64,000 nt of DNA, taken from assembly GCA_022508305.1 (NCBI GenBank), contig JAFLVM010000001.1, positions 499,347 through 563,346 of the forward strand. Reading direction: 5' to 3'. The first letter of the stretch is position 1. Each line of letters opens with the position of its first letter. Positions 49,835-59,714 of the stretch are shown one piece after another. The notes under the pieces are model-generated. The model had not been told where the DNA came from and searched no databases. It worked only from the letters and a program-made list of their open reading frames with translations. The position numbers and the translations under genes are program-made. This DNA is from Clostridiales bacterium. GTDB taxonomy: Bacteria > Bacillota > Clostridia > Christensenellales > CAG-314.

Positions 49835-50125
49835 CTAATTATTGTTGCCTACTGTTGAGCGATGGTCGCGGTGCTCGGAATACTTGTAATCTCTGTAGGT
49901 TGTGTCGCGTTCAACCATGTTGAAGTGAGAAACGCACAGCCAAACTATCATGTAGATACCGGCAAGTCCTACCAAGACGTACAAAGTTCTTTCAAGCCAC
50001 GTCATGCCGAAGGTAATCCAAGCTACGCAGTTGAAGCCGAAGATACCAATCGTAAGCCAGTTAAGCGCGCCGACAATTGTCAGAATGAGCGCAATAACCG
50101 AAAAAACGTTGAAAGTCTTTTTCAA
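49835..50125 (-). CDS. DUF378 family small membrane protein
   Basis: 96 residues. Two membrane helices flank the conserved G-A-L-N-W-L-T-I-G and W-L-E-R-T-L-Y-V-L-V-G-L-A-G motifs of DUF378 (COG2155). The C terminus is a polar His/Arg/Asp tail. Function of the family is unknown. AAGGAGG lies before the ATG. Confidence 0.88.
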   Translation of the reverse strand: MKKTFNVFSVIALILTIVGALNWLTIGIFGFNCVAWITFGMTWLERTLYVLVGLAGIYMIVWLCVSHFNMVERDTTYRDYKYSEHRDHRSTVGNNN

Positions 50126-50323
50126 AATGCTTTTCCTCCTTGTTAGTTGTACTTGTAGTATGAAGCAGCGAGGGATTTTTATACGGACACACCTAAAAAT
50201 GTTATTTTAAACTATTAAATTCTTACTGATTCGAATACTAATTAAAAAGTATTATTATTTATTGCCTATAGCCTCTGTTACCAAAAAATGATGAAATTCA
50301 TATTGTATACGGAGGAAAACTTT

Positions 50324-52375
50324 ATGAAAAAACAAAAAATTGGGCGGACGTTCGCCGAAAACGTATTCGATGACGGTAAAATGCGTAAACATCTGCCCAA
50401 ATGTACATATATGGCAATTGTGCACGCGAGGGAAAATTACGTAGATTTGTCGGAGCGAGACAGAGAGATTTACGCCAACGCAGTGTGCAAGTGGGCGCTC
50501 AAAAAGGGCGTTACGCGATACACACACTGGTTTCAACCGCTAAACGACTACACTGCCGAGAAGCGCGACAGCTTGTTTTCCATAGACAAAAGCTACAACG
50601 CCGTGGTTAAATTCCGCGGAAAGGAGCTGTCGCGCGGCGAGGGTGACGCCAGCAGTTTTCCAAGCGGAGGCATGCGTCAAACGTTCGAAGCGAGGGGCAT
50701 TACCGAGTGGGACGTCACCTCATACGCATTTGTCAAGGACGGTTGCCTGTGCGTGCCCTGTACGTTTAAAGGTTTTAACGGCGAAGTGCTGGACAAAAAG
50801 ACGCCGCTACTTAGAAGCTGCAAAGCCTTAGACACACAGGCGTTACGGGTACTCAAGGCGCTTGGCGAAAAGGTTAATCACGTGTTCAGCGTAGTTGGCG
50901 CGGAGCAGGAATATTTCCTCATTGACAAAACCCTGTACGAAAAGCGTAAAGATTTGATATACACGGGTCGCACGCTGTTCGGCGCAGAGCCGGTGAAGGG
51001 GCAGGAATTTGACGACCACTATTTCCGTCCGCCTAGCAAACGGATTGCCGATTTCAGGCGCGAGGTAGACGACGAACTGTGGAAACTGGGCATACTCGTC
51101 AAAACGGAACACAACGAGGTTGCGCCAAACCAACACGAACTTGCGCCCTGCTACACACGCGCCAACCTTGCGTGCGACTACAACCAACTAACAATGGAAA
51201 CGCTCAAAAAGGTTGCCGACAGTCACGGACTAACCTGTCTGCTACATGAAAAGCCATTCGCCTACGTAAACGGTAGCGGAAAACACAACAACTGGTCGCT
51301 GTTGACGGACGGGGATGAAAATTTGCTGGAAATTGGCAACATGGGGTGGCAAAACGCGCGTTTTTTGCTGTTTTTGGCAGCGGTTGTAAAGGCGGTTGAC
51401 GAGTACTCCGAATTGCTTGTCGCTACAATCAGTTCGGCGGGCAACGATTGCCGTTTGGGTGGCTACGAAGCCCCTCCTCAAGTGCTTACGGTATTTTTGG
51501 GCGAACCGCTGGAAAAGGCCATTCAATACGCCACCTCGAAAAAATGGCATTGCGGAATTGACGCGCTCCCGAGTGTGACCGTCGGCGTGGACAGGAATCG
51601 CACCTCTCCCTTCGCCTTTACAGGAAACAAATTCGAATTCCGAATGGTTGGTTCGTCGGCGTCCATTTCCGACGTCAACACAGTGCTGAACACGGCAGTT
51701 GCCGAAAGCTTGAAGCAATTCGCCGACAGGTTGGAAAATTCCACCGACGTGTACCCTACCGTCAAACAATTGATTGCCGAAACCTTCAATAAACACAAAA
51801 AAATTATCTTTGACGGCAACAACTACTCGGAAAACTGGGCGATTGAGGCGAAAAGGCGCAATCTGAAATGCGCGACCACCGTTTCCTCTATTGAAAGCCT
51901 GTCGAACACTCACAACATCAATTTGTTGGAAAAGCACAGCGTACTAAACCACCGCGAAATGCTTGCGCGACAACAAATACTGCTTACAAACTACTGCAAC
52001 ACGGTAAGAGTTGAATGTAACGTAGCCGAGCAGATGTACCGTCAGCAAATAGAGCCGTCGGTGGAAAGCTATCTCAAGGAACTGTCGGAAATTGCCAAAA
52101 ACAAAAATGACCTCAGTATCGCATGCGAGCTTGAGGTAGGAAAAATAGACAAAATAACAAAACTCTTGAAGCTTTGCAACACGCGTTGCACCGCATTACA
52201 AAAACACCTACAAAAACTAACCACCTTGGAAACGGAGCTGCAAAAGGCGCGCTACTGCGAAACGGCGTTGCTGCCTGCTCTTGATTCTTTGCGTAAATGC
52301 GTAGACAGATTGGAAAAGTACTGTCCCGAAATCACGTGGCCAATGCCAAGCTACGGCAAAATGTTGTTTGAGTAA
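50324..52375 (+). CDS. glnN: Glutamine synthetase type III (GlnN)
   Basis: 683 residues from the ATG at 50324 (GGAGG 7 nt upstream), the large GSIII class (usual length ~700), not the 440-residue GSI. GSIII signatures include R-Q-T-F-E-A-R-G near residue 115, G-A-E-Q-E-Y-F near 195, N-Q-H-E-L-A near 270 and N-G-S-G-K-H-N-N-W-S near 323. It makes glutamine from glutamate and ammonia and so supplies the GlnRS encoded at 56 kb. It is monocistronic and ends at a hairpin shared with alaS. Confidence 0.94.
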   Translation: MKKQKIGRTFAENVFDDGKMRKHLPKCTYMAIVHARENYVDLSERDREIYANAVCKWALKKGVTRYTHWFQPLNDYTAEKRDSLFSIDKSYNAVVKFRGKELSRGEGDASSFPSGGMRQTFEARGITEWDVTSYAFVKDGCLCVPCTFKGFNGEVLDKKTPLLRSCKALDTQALRVLKALGEKVNHVFSVVGAEQEYFLIDKTLYEKRKDLIYTGRTLFGAEPVKGQEFDDHYFRPPSKRIADFRREVDDELWKLGILVKTEHNEVAPNQHELAPCYTRANLACDYNQLTMETLKKVADSHGLTCLLHEKPFAYVNGSGKHNNWSLLTDGDENLLEIGNMGWQNARFLLFLAAVVKAVDEYSELLVATISSAGNDCRLGGYEAPPQVLTVFLGEPLEKAIQYATSKKWHCGIDALPSVTVGVDRNRTSPFAFTGNKFEFRMVGSSASISDVNTVLNTAVAESLKQFADRLENSTDVYPTVKQLIAETFNKHKKIIFDGNNYSENWAIEAKRRNLKCATTVSSIESLSNTHNINLLEKHSVLNHREMLARQQILLTNYCNTVRVECNVAEQMYRQQIEPSVESYLKELSEIAKNKNDLSIACELEVGKIDKITKLLKLCNTRCTALQKHLQKLTTLETELQKARYCETALLPALDSLRKCVDRLEKYCPEITWPMPSYGKMLFE

Positions 52376-52383
52376 AATAATAA

Positions 52384-52411
52384 CCCCATATTGCTTATCT
52401 GCAATATGGGG
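52384..52411. terminator. Hairpin between convergent glnN and alaS
   Basis: A perfect 11-bp stem CCCCATATTGC/GCAATATGGGG with a 6-nt loop. The minus-strand tail is TTATTATTTT and the plus-strand tail is CGCTATTATTTT, so termination is plausible in both directions though weak. Confidence 0.6.
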
Positions 52412-52428
52412 CGCTATTATTTTCAAAT

Positions 52429-54216
52429 TTATTTACGAAGCTCAGCCTTTATTCTACGTACGCCACTACTTGATGACTGTTCCTTGGTGATTACAAAGTG
52501 CCCCAGTTCGCCAGTGTTGTTGGCGTGAGGTCCGCCGCAGATTTCTTTACTGAAGTCTCCCATGGTGTACACCTTGACCACTTCGCCGTATCTGTCACCG
52601 AAAAGTCCGATTGCGCCCGTTTTGCGAGCGTCCTCAATGGGCATTTCTTCGCAGGTGATGACGAGCTTGCGTTCTATCGCCTCGTTTACCAAACGCTGCG
52701 TTTGCTCAATCTCTTCCGCAGTCATTGGTCTGCCAAAGCTGAAGTCGAAACGCAAACGCTCGGGGGTGATGTTGCTACCCTTTTGCTTTACTTCGTCGCC
52801 AAGCACTCTACGTAATGCCGCTTGCAACAGGTGGGTTGCAGTGTGCAGGTGGGTCGTTTCCAAACCGCCGCCTTCCGCCATGCCGCCCTTGAAGCGTTGT
52901 TCACTACCTGCGTGGGATTTCGCTTGGTGTTCGGCAAACTTTTGCTTGAAGCCCTCTACGTCTACTTCATATCCGTTTTCGTGGGCAAGTTCCACCGTCA
53001 TTTCCACAGGGAAACCGAAGGTGTCGTACAGTTTGAACGCCGTGCCGCCGGGAACGAGTTTGCCGGGGATGTGTGAAATAACCTTGAAAAATTCCTTTTC
53101 GCCTGCAACGAGCGTTTTAGTAAATTTTTCTTCTTCTTTGACGAGTTCGTCAACAATCTTTGCCGCATTGTCGTTGAGTTCGGTGTAAACGTCCTTGTAA
53201 ACGCCGATGTAAACCTTTGCAATCTCAACGATAGATCCTTTGGGCATTTCGAGAGAGTTAGCCATGCGAACTGCTCTACGAATAAGTCTGCGAAGAACGT
53301 AGCCTTGGTCAACGTTGCTGGGAACTACGCCAACGGGGTCGCCGAGCAGGAAGGTCGCCGTACGAACGTGGTCGGCAATTATACGCATTGCGCGGGTAGT
53401 TTTAGGGTCGCTGCCGTAGGTTTTGCCCGACAGTTCTTGAATTTTACCAAGCGCGCCTTGGAACAGGTCAATGTCGTACACAGACTTCATACCGTTAAGT
53501 ACGCACACCGTACGCTCCAAGCCCATGCCAGTGTCAACGTTCTTTTGTTGAAGGGGCAGATATGTTCCGTCCGCTTGACGGTTGAACTGCATAAATACGT
53601 TGTTCCAGATTTCCAAATATTTGCCGCAATCGCAGGACGGGTCGCAATGGTCGGAACAGGCAGGCTTGCCCGTATCCCAGAATATTTCCGTATCAGGTCC
53701 GCAAGGTCCTGTAGTTCCTGCTATCCACCAGTTGTTTTTCTTGGGCAGATAGAAAATCCTTTCCTTGGGTATACCGCACTGCTCCCACACCTTTGCCGAA
53801 TCGGTATCACGCGGAGCGTCGTCGTCGCCTGCAAATACAGTGACGGACAGGCGATTGGCGTCCAGTCCGAGGTACTGCTTGCTTGTCAAAAACTCGTAGC
53901 TCCACTTGATGGACTCGTGGTTGAAGTAATCTCCAAGCGACCAGTTACCCAACATTTCGAAAAAGGTCAGGTGGCTGTCGTCTCCCACTTCCTCGATGTC
54001 GCCCGTACGAACGCACTTTTGAACGTCGGTGAGGCGAGTGCCTGCGGGGTGCTTTTGCCCGAGCAGATAGGGAATGAGCGGATGCATACCTGCCGTCGTA
54101 AACAACACGGACGGGTCGTTTTCGGGAATGAGGCTTGCCGACTTGATTACTGCGTGACCTCTTTCCTTAAAGAAATTCAAAAACTTTTCTCTCAAAAAAT
54201 GTGACGTTATGTTCAT
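52429..54216 (-). CDS. alaS: Alanyl-tRNA synthetase, short form lacking C-Ala
   Basis: 595 residues. The class II catalytic core is complete (G-M-H-P-L-I-P-Y motif region, motif 2 around F-F-E-M-L-G-N-W-S, motif 3 G-M-G-L-E-R-T near 233). The editing domain follows, with H-T-A-T-H near residue 455 and C-G-G-P-H near 560 for zinc. The frame stops directly after the editing domain, at R-R-I-K-A-E-L. Standard bacterial AlaRS has ~870 residues with a C-terminal coiled coil and DHHA1/C-Ala domain. No C-Ala gene is in the window. AAAGGAA precedes the ATG. Confidence 0.93.
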   Translation of the reverse strand: MNITSHFLREKFLNFFKERGHAVIKSASLIPENDPSVLFTTAGMHPLIPYLLGQKHPAGTRLTDVQKCVRTGDIEEVGDDSHLTFFEMLGNWSLGDYFNHESIKWSYEFLTSKQYLGLDANRLSVTVFAGDDDAPRDTDSAKVWEQCGIPKERIFYLPKKNNWWIAGTTGPCGPDTEIFWDTGKPACSDHCDPSCDCGKYLEIWNNVFMQFNRQADGTYLPLQQKNVDTGMGLERTVCVLNGMKSVYDIDLFQGALGKIQELSGKTYGSDPKTTRAMRIIADHVRTATFLLGDPVGVVPSNVDQGYVLRRLIRRAVRMANSLEMPKGSIVEIAKVYIGVYKDVYTELNDNAAKIVDELVKEEEKFTKTLVAGEKEFFKVISHIPGKLVPGGTAFKLYDTFGFPVEMTVELAHENGYEVDVEGFKQKFAEHQAKSHAGSEQRFKGGMAEGGGLETTHLHTATHLLQAALRRVLGDEVKQKGSNITPERLRFDFSFGRPMTAEEIEQTQRLVNEAIERKLVITCEEMPIEDARKTGAIGLFGDRYGEVVKVYTMGDFSKEICGGPHANNTGELGHFVITKEQSSSSGVRRIKAELRK

Positions 54217-54329
54217 AAAATCTATTTCCTTTGTTTTTAAAACAACGTAAATTTTCTATTTTTTACAGTCAATTTTACGACATGGGGTGAAAAAATCACA
54301 TTTTTCACTGCCATACCTTCTACAGTACA

Positions 54330-54354
54330 AAAGACCAAAACGCGCTTGGTCTTT
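54330..54354 (-). terminator. Terminator after the zinc-ribbon membrane-protein gene
   Basis: Stem AAAGACCAA/TTGGTCTTT of 9 bp with a 7-nt loop, followed on the minus strand by TTTTGT. The tail is short, so strength is uncertain. Confidence 0.6.
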
Positions 54355-54417
54355 CGATTTGGTGATAATTTGTTGAACTACTTTCTACTTGCAAAGTTCA
54401 AGTAGAGGTCGGCTTTC

Positions 54418-55404
54418 CTACGCTGCTTTTTCTTTCAGCACCTTGGCTTTTGCTCCAAGCGAGTACAGGAAGAAGAACCAGAAGTAAAGAGGCAAAGCGT
54501 AGATTGCAAAACCAAGCGAGTAGCCGTCGGGTATTTTGAAGAACTCCGCTATCGGGGTCATGAAGCCCTCGGGGAATTCAACGTAATTGAACAGAGCAAT
54601 CAGTCCGATAACGAGAGAACTCAGTATTGCCATGATGAGGAAGTACCAGTTCATCTTCTTGGAACGTTTTGTTGTGAAGCAACGTACGAACGCCACAATA
54701 AAGTGTACCAAAGCCGTGATGATAAACACTACCACGAGCGCCAAAATCATCATATTGGCAATGTTTGCGCCTGCAAGAACTTCGCCAATGGGAGCGCCGC
54801 TTAAAACTTCATATATGAATGAGCCAATAAAGTCGTAGCCGTAGAAACAAGCTCTGACTCCTTCGTCAACTTCGATATTGATAAATCCCCTGTCAAGTTG
54901 AACCAAAAACTCGGGACGTAGCGTTACCAACGTTTCGCCTGTTTCTTGATTGTACAAAGCAAACGGCGTAATGAGGTAGTAAGCGAAAAGCAGTATCAAA
55001 AACAACGCTGCAATTGCCCAGCCTCTGCCGCCTTTGGTATTGTAAACTTTCTTCTCGGTGACTTCGGTTGTTTCGGCGGGTGTGCTTTCCGTAGTTTCAA
55101 CAGGAACACTGGACGGCATTGTCTGCTGCATTGTCACAAAAGAGTAGCCGCACACGCAAATGTTGTCTTCTGCGTTAACTTCTTTGCCACACTTGGGGCA
55201 GATTTTTGTTGCGGAACCCACCTTTAAGGTCGCTCCGCAATTACGGCAGAAATTTGCCATAGGAGTGTTGCGCGTGTGACACTTGTGACATACGACGGGT
55301 TCTTCGGGTACTTTGAGTTGCGCGCCGCATCTTGAGCAATACTTAGCGTTTAGCGAATTGGAATTGCCGCAACGCGGGCATATATTGAAACTGTTGCCGT
55401 TCAT
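54418..55404 (-). CDS. Zinc-ribbon membrane protein
   Basis: 328 residues from the ATG at 55404 (AGGAG upstream). Three zinc ribbons in the first ~100 residues (C-P-R-C-G..C-S-R-C-G, C-H-K-C..C-R-N-C-G, C-P-K-C-G..C-x-C-G) are followed by a Thr/Glu-rich linker and about four membrane helices. N-terminal zinc-ribbon membrane proteins are common in Firmicutes; no specific function is known. It follows the seven-ribbon gene by 11 nt. Confidence 0.78.
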   Translation of the reverse strand: MNGNSFNICPRCGNSNSLNAKYCSRCGAQLKVPEEPVVCHKCHTRNTPMANFCRNCGATLKVGSATKICPKCGKEVNAEDNICVCGYSFVTMQQTMPSSVPVETTESTPAETTEVTEKKVYNTKGGRGWAIAALFLILLFAYYLITPFALYNQETGETLVTLRPEFLVQLDRGFINIEVDEGVRACFYGYDFIGSFIYEVLSGAPIGEVLAGANIANMMILALVVVFIITALVHFIVAFVRCFTTKRSKKMNWYFLIMAILSSLVIGLIALFNYVEFPEGFMTPIAEFFKIPDGYSLGFAIYALPLYFWFFFLYSLGAKAKVLKEKAA

Positions 55405-55415
55405 AAGCAATCTCC

Positions 55416-56249
55416 TTATACGTGTTTCTTTTGTCCGCAGTTGGGGCAAAAGCTGTCTTCCTTGTTGTTGACGTGCTCGCAGTACGGACACGTCCATTTT
55501 TCAATTTTGTCGGGAATGTCTCCCTCGAATGCCCAACGGCACTTTGCGCAGAATGTGCTGTCAATACTGTTTTCCGCGCCGCAATTGGGGCAGTACTTCT
55601 TGGGCTCCTCCACTTCAAGCTTCAATCCGCAATTGACGCAGAAAGGCTCGTTGGGGTTGTTCAGCGTTCCACAATTTGGACAAAGCAGCTGTTTGCCCGT
55701 GAGTCCTTCCAAAAACGCCTGTCTTACAGTCAACTCGCCCAAATTTTGACTCTCGTGCGTGACTTGCAGATTTTCCACGTCGGCGTCCGCCAAAGAACTG
55801 AAACAGTAGGAGCAGAAATTGGACTCCAGCTTGTTCAATCTGCCGCAATGAGGACACACCTTACGCTGTACTATACGTCTGCTGTGCAAATTTGCCACGC
55901 TTACGCCGCATTTTTGACAGAAAATTGCCGTAATCGGCACCAAAGCGCCACAGTGAGGACAACGCGCCATTTCCGAAGGAATTGACGTCATACCCGTGTC
56001 AAATACGGCGGACACCTCTTTGACGTTGACAGGAATGGGTGTGTACCCCTCTGCCACGGGCGTCGTGACGGATTTGCGCGCCACAAGCTCGTTGCCGCAG
56101 TTAATACAGTGCGAATAGGATTTGTCGTTTATCGCTCCGCAATGCGGACAGGCGACTTCTTCCTGTATTATGAAGTTGGACATACCGCAGCTACAACAGT
56201 ACAACGTGTCGTTGGTGTTGATTTCTCCGCAGTTTTTACATACTTTCAT
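55416..56249 (-). CDS. Protein of seven tandem zinc ribbons
   Basis: 277 residues built almost only of seven CxxC...CxxC zinc ribbons (28 cysteines, mostly C-P-x-C-G). No membrane segment. Two spacer stretches (residues ~60-95 and ~150-185) lack cysteines. Tandem ribbons of this sort can act as protein-binding scaffolds. It is the first gene of a pair with the zinc-ribbon membrane protein downstream. Confidence 0.8.
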   Translation of the reverse strand: MKVCKNCGEINTNDTLYCCSCGMSNFIIQEEVACPHCGAINDKSYSHCINCGNELVARKSVTTPVAEGYTPIPVNVKEVSAVFDTGMTSIPSEMARCPHCGALVPITAIFCQKCGVSVANLHSRRIVQRKVCPHCGRLNKLESNFCSYCFSSLADADVENLQVTHESQNLGELTVRQAFLEGLTGKQLLCPNCGTLNNPNEPFCVNCGLKLEVEEPKKYCPNCGAENSIDSTFCAKCRWAFEGDIPDKIEKWTCPYCEHVNNKEDSFCPNCGQKKHV

Positions 56250-56349
56250 AGTACCACCATGTGTTGAGATAAATACTTATATTAAAATATATACCATTTT
56301 GACGCGATTGTCAAGGTCAAAAACAGGCTATTTTTGTCTTACTTTACGC

Positions 56350-57990
56350 TTACTTTACGGCATTGAAACTGTCTTTGAGTCCGACAATTTCGTTGAAAAC
56401 GAGCTTACTGCCCACGCTGTCCTTGTCCAAAACGTAATAGCCTACGCGCATAAATTGGAATCTGTCTCCAATCTTGGCTGACAACAGACTTGGTTCTACC
56501 TTGGCGGTGACAATTTGCATGCTCTGCTCGTTGAAACGCTCGTTGAAGTCGGTAACGCCGTCCACTACGTCGGTCAACAAACTTTGCAGCTTGCGAACGG
56601 TTACGTCCACTGAAGTTTTCGCGTCCACCCACTGGATTACGCCCTTGACCTTAATTCCGCTTGTGTCTTCACCCGACTTACTGTTGTGCACGACCGAACA
56701 GCGCAGTTCGGTAACGTTTCCGTTTTCGTCCGTTACCGCCTCGTCGCAGTGAATGATGTACGCGCCCTTTAGACGTACGTATCCGTCGGGCTTTAGGCGG
56801 TAGTACTTGGGCGGCGGAACGAGCGCAAAGTCGCTGCGGTCGATGTACAGTTCCTTGGAAAACGGAACGTCTCTGTAAGTCAAAACTTCGGCGTTGCCGT
56901 TGTCCTCTACCGACAAAATTTCGCTACCCTCGTAGTTAGTGAGCACAACCTTCAACGGCTCGAAAACTGCCATTACGCGGTTTGCCGTGCGGTTGAGATT
57001 GTCGCGAACGCAGGATTGCAGGTAGCTTTCCTGCACTTCACTGTTGGCTTTGGAAACGCCTATACGCTCGCAAAAATCCTTGAGCGCTTCAGGCGGGTAG
57101 CCGCGTCTACGCAGTCCCGACAGGGTGGGCATACGCGGATCATCCCAACCGAGCACCTTGCCTTCGTCCACAAGCTTTTTGAGGTAGCGCTTAGACATAA
57201 TGGTGTTGGTTACGTTTAGGCGGGCAAACTCTATTTGTTGCGGCTGTGGTTTGGGGAAATCGCAGTTCTGCACAACCCAGTCGTAAAGCGGGCGGTGGTC
57301 TTCAAACTCCAAAGTGCAGATAGAGTGCGTAATTCCCTCATGCGCGTCCTCTATTGGGTGCGCAAAGTCGTACATTGGGTAAATGCACCACTTGTCACCC
57401 GTGTTGTGGTGCGTTGCGTGCAAAACGCGGTAGATTACAGGGTCACGCATGTTGAGATTTGGCGACCCCATGTCGATTTTTGCGCGCAAAACCTTAGCCC
57501 CATCTTCGTAAACGCCGTCACGCATTTCGTAGAATAATTTGAGGTTTTCTTCAACGCTTCTGTTGCGGAAAGGACTTTCAATTCCCGCCTCGTACAGTGT
57601 TCCGCGACGTTGTCTGATTTCCTCCGCCGTTTCGTCGCTGACGTAGGCAAGCCCTTTTTTGATAAGCTTCACCGCGCAGTCAAACATGACGTCAAAGTAG
57701 TCGCTGGCGAACAGGAGTTTGTCCCATTCAAAGCCCAACCACTTGATGTCTTGCTTGATGCTCTCAACGTACTCCACGTCCTCTTTGGATGGGTTAGTGT
57801 CGTCAAAGCGCAAATTGCACTTGCCGTTGTACTTTGCCTTTATACCAAAATTGATGCACAGGCTCTTGGCGTGCCCTATGTGTAAGTAGCCGTTTGGCTC
57901 GGGCGGAAAACGGGTGTACACCTCGCTAACCTTGCCGCTTGCCAAATCGCCGTCGATAATGTCTTCAATAAAATTTTTGAATTCGCTCAT
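56350..57990 (-). CDS. glnS: Glutaminyl-tRNA synthetase
   Basis: 546 residues. Class I motif H-I-G-H near residue 38 and the K-M-S-K-S equivalent I-M-S-K-R near 262 flank the Rossmann fold, with G-W-D-D-P-R-M-P-T-L-S-G-L-R-R-R-G following, then the C-terminal anticodon-binding beta barrels. The R-F-P-P-E-P-N-G-Y-L opening and length separate it from GltX. Most Firmicutes make Gln-tRNA through GatCAB, so a GlnRS is a lineage marker. It lies 3 nt after dnaB. Confidence 0.95.
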   Translation of the reverse strand: MSEFKNFIEDIIDGDLASGKVSEVYTRFPPEPNGYLHIGHAKSLCINFGIKAKYNGKCNLRFDDTNPSKEDVEYVESIKQDIKWLGFEWDKLLFASDYFDVMFDCAVKLIKKGLAYVSDETAEEIRQRRGTLYEAGIESPFRNRSVEENLKLFYEMRDGVYEDGAKVLRAKIDMGSPNLNMRDPVIYRVLHATHHNTGDKWCIYPMYDFAHPIEDAHEGITHSICTLEFEDHRPLYDWVVQNCDFPKPQPQQIEFARLNVTNTIMSKRYLKKLVDEGKVLGWDDPRMPTLSGLRRRGYPPEALKDFCERIGVSKANSEVQESYLQSCVRDNLNRTANRVMAVFEPLKVVLTNYEGSEILSVEDNGNAEVLTYRDVPFSKELYIDRSDFALVPPPKYYRLKPDGYVRLKGAYIIHCDEAVTDENGNVTELRCSVVHNSKSGEDTSGIKVKGVIQWVDAKTSVDVTVRKLQSLLTDVVDGVTDFNERFNEQSMQIVTAKVEPSLLSAKIGDRFQFMRVGYYVLDKDSVGSKLVFNEIVGLKDSFNAVK

Positions 57991-57993
57991 AGT

Positions 57994-59541
57994 TTAGTCG
58001 TCCTTGCCGTCCTTTACGCCCTCAATTACTTCCTGCTTGTTCTCGTCCTCGACGTATTCGGGAGTGACGAAGTCTTGCTCGTCTTCTTGGGGCGCAACCT
58101 GCTCTTCCGTTTGCGTTCCGCTCGTTGTACGAATACCGTGTTGCATCAGGTACTCGTCGTCCACGAAACGCACAATTTTACCAATCCAGTAGATGGGCAG
58201 CGTTGCCTGTTCGCCGTTACGGTGTTTTGCAATGATGAGGCTGTACTTGGGGTTACCGCCCTGACCGTCCGTTTCCTTGTGAATGAACGCGACGATATCT
58301 GCGTCCTGCTCGATTGCGCCCGATTCACGCAAGTCGGACAGCACAGGTTCGCTACTGCCTGACGAACCGTCCTTGCCCCTGATGTTACGGATTTCCGCAT
58401 CACGCTTCAACTGTGAAAGCGCAATTACGGGCACGTCCAGTTCCTTTGCAAGCAGCTTCAACGAACGGGAAATCCTCGCCACTTCTTGCTGTCTGCCGTC
58501 GCTACGGGATGCGCTGCTGTCGCTCATAAGCTGAATGTAGTCAATTACAATCAAATCCAAGCCGTGTTGCGTCTTGAGTCTGCGGCATTGCGAAATTAGC
58601 TCAGGCGGGCGAATACTGACGTTGTCGTTGCCGTACAGGTGCATAGATGAACATATGGTCTCTTGCGCAACTCTCAGCTTTGCCAAGTCGTTTGCGCCGC
58701 CGGGCAGCTGTCCGCTCTTGATGTATTCGAGAGGAACAGTTGACATACTGGAAAGCATACGCTCAACAAGCTGTTGATTGGACATTTCCAAGCTGAACAC
58801 CGCCACTGTCTTGCCCTGCTTGGCAACGTGTTCGACGATGTTCATTGCAAGCGCCGATTTGCCCACACCGGGGCGCGCCGCAAGTACGATAAGCTCGCCG
58901 CCGTGAAGTCCGTTCGTCAAGCGGTCAAAACGGCGAAAACCCGTCTGTACGCCGCGGAACTTGCCGGGGTTCAAGAAACGCTCGTTGATTTGCCACAGCG
59001 CCTTAGACGTTTCGTCGGACAACGAAATCAATCCGCCGCCCGTTCCGCCCTGTGACAGCTTGAATATTTCCTCTTCGGCGTAGGTTATTGCCTCCTCAGC
59101 ATCGTTTACACTGTGCGCCTTTTGCGTGACCTCGCCGCAAATGCGTATAAGCTGACGCATTTTTGACGCGCGGATGACGATTGATAAGTATTCGTCGTAG
59201 TTGGCGGTACTGGGCAAGAAGTCGTTAAGTCGCGTTATGTAGTCGATGTCGCCAACCTCTTGAAGCTCGCCGCTACGACGAAGGTGGTCGATTACGGACG
59301 CAAGGTTGACGGTGTCGGCTTTGCTTTCCTCGCCCGAACGGTGCGTTTGCGAGTTAATCGCCTTCATGGCGCGGAAAATAACGGCGTGATTGTTTTGATA
59401 GAAATCCACGTCGTTCAACGCCGCGATAATCTCAGACTGGAACACCTCGTCGCGCAAAATACAGCACAAAACGCTTTGTTCCGCTTCGACGCTGTTGGGC
59501 ATGGTAAGTGGCACTGCTGAACTGTCCTTCTTGGCTGGCAT
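57994..59541 (-). CDS. dnaB: Replicative DNA helicase DnaB
   Basis: 515 residues from the ATG at 59541, preceded by AGGAGG at 5 nt; an ATT/ATG further up lacks this. The N-terminal domain (E-A-E-Q-S-V-L near residue 20) binds primase; the motor has Walker A A-R-P-G-V-G-K-S-A near 223, D-Y-I-Q-L-M near 335 and R-E-S-G-A-I-E-Q-D-A-D near 425. A ~60-residue acidic C-terminal tail extends past the motor. It is the replication-fork helicase (dnaC in Bacillus nomenclature). Confidence 0.96.
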   Translation of the reverse strand: MPAKKDSSAVPLTMPNSVEAEQSVLCCILRDEVFQSEIIAALNDVDFYQNNHAVIFRAMKAINSQTHRSGEESKADTVNLASVIDHLRRSGELQEVGDIDYITRLNDFLPSTANYDEYLSIVIRASKMRQLIRICGEVTQKAHSVNDAEEAITYAEEEIFKLSQGGTGGGLISLSDETSKALWQINERFLNPGKFRGVQTGFRRFDRLTNGLHGGELIVLAARPGVGKSALAMNIVEHVAKQGKTVAVFSLEMSNQQLVERMLSSMSTVPLEYIKSGQLPGGANDLAKLRVAQETICSSMHLYGNDNVSIRPPELISQCRRLKTQHGLDLIVIDYIQLMSDSSASRSDGRQQEVARISRSLKLLAKELDVPVIALSQLKRDAEIRNIRGKDGSSGSSEPVLSDLRESGAIEQDADIVAFIHKETDGQGGNPKYSLIIAKHRNGEQATLPIYWIGKIVRFVDDEYLMQHGIRTTSGTQTEEQVAPQEDEQDFVTPEYVEDENKQEVIEGVKDGKDD

Positions 59542-59714
59542 TGTAGCCTCCTTAGTAATCACAGGCGCAAAATGCGACGAATATCATCCTTTGCGCCTAC
59601 TTTGGTAGCTTAATTATACTTTATTTATGCGTATAAAGCAATAATATAAATAGAAATAATTTTGCGGCGTAGTTACAAACTTATTCGCGCCACAACTTTG
59701 CAAAGAATACAATA

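Noticed and set aside
54217..54417. T-box leader for alaS
   Set aside because: Firmicute alaS is often T-box controlled, but no AGGGTGGNACCGCG-type block or specifier stem is visible upstream.
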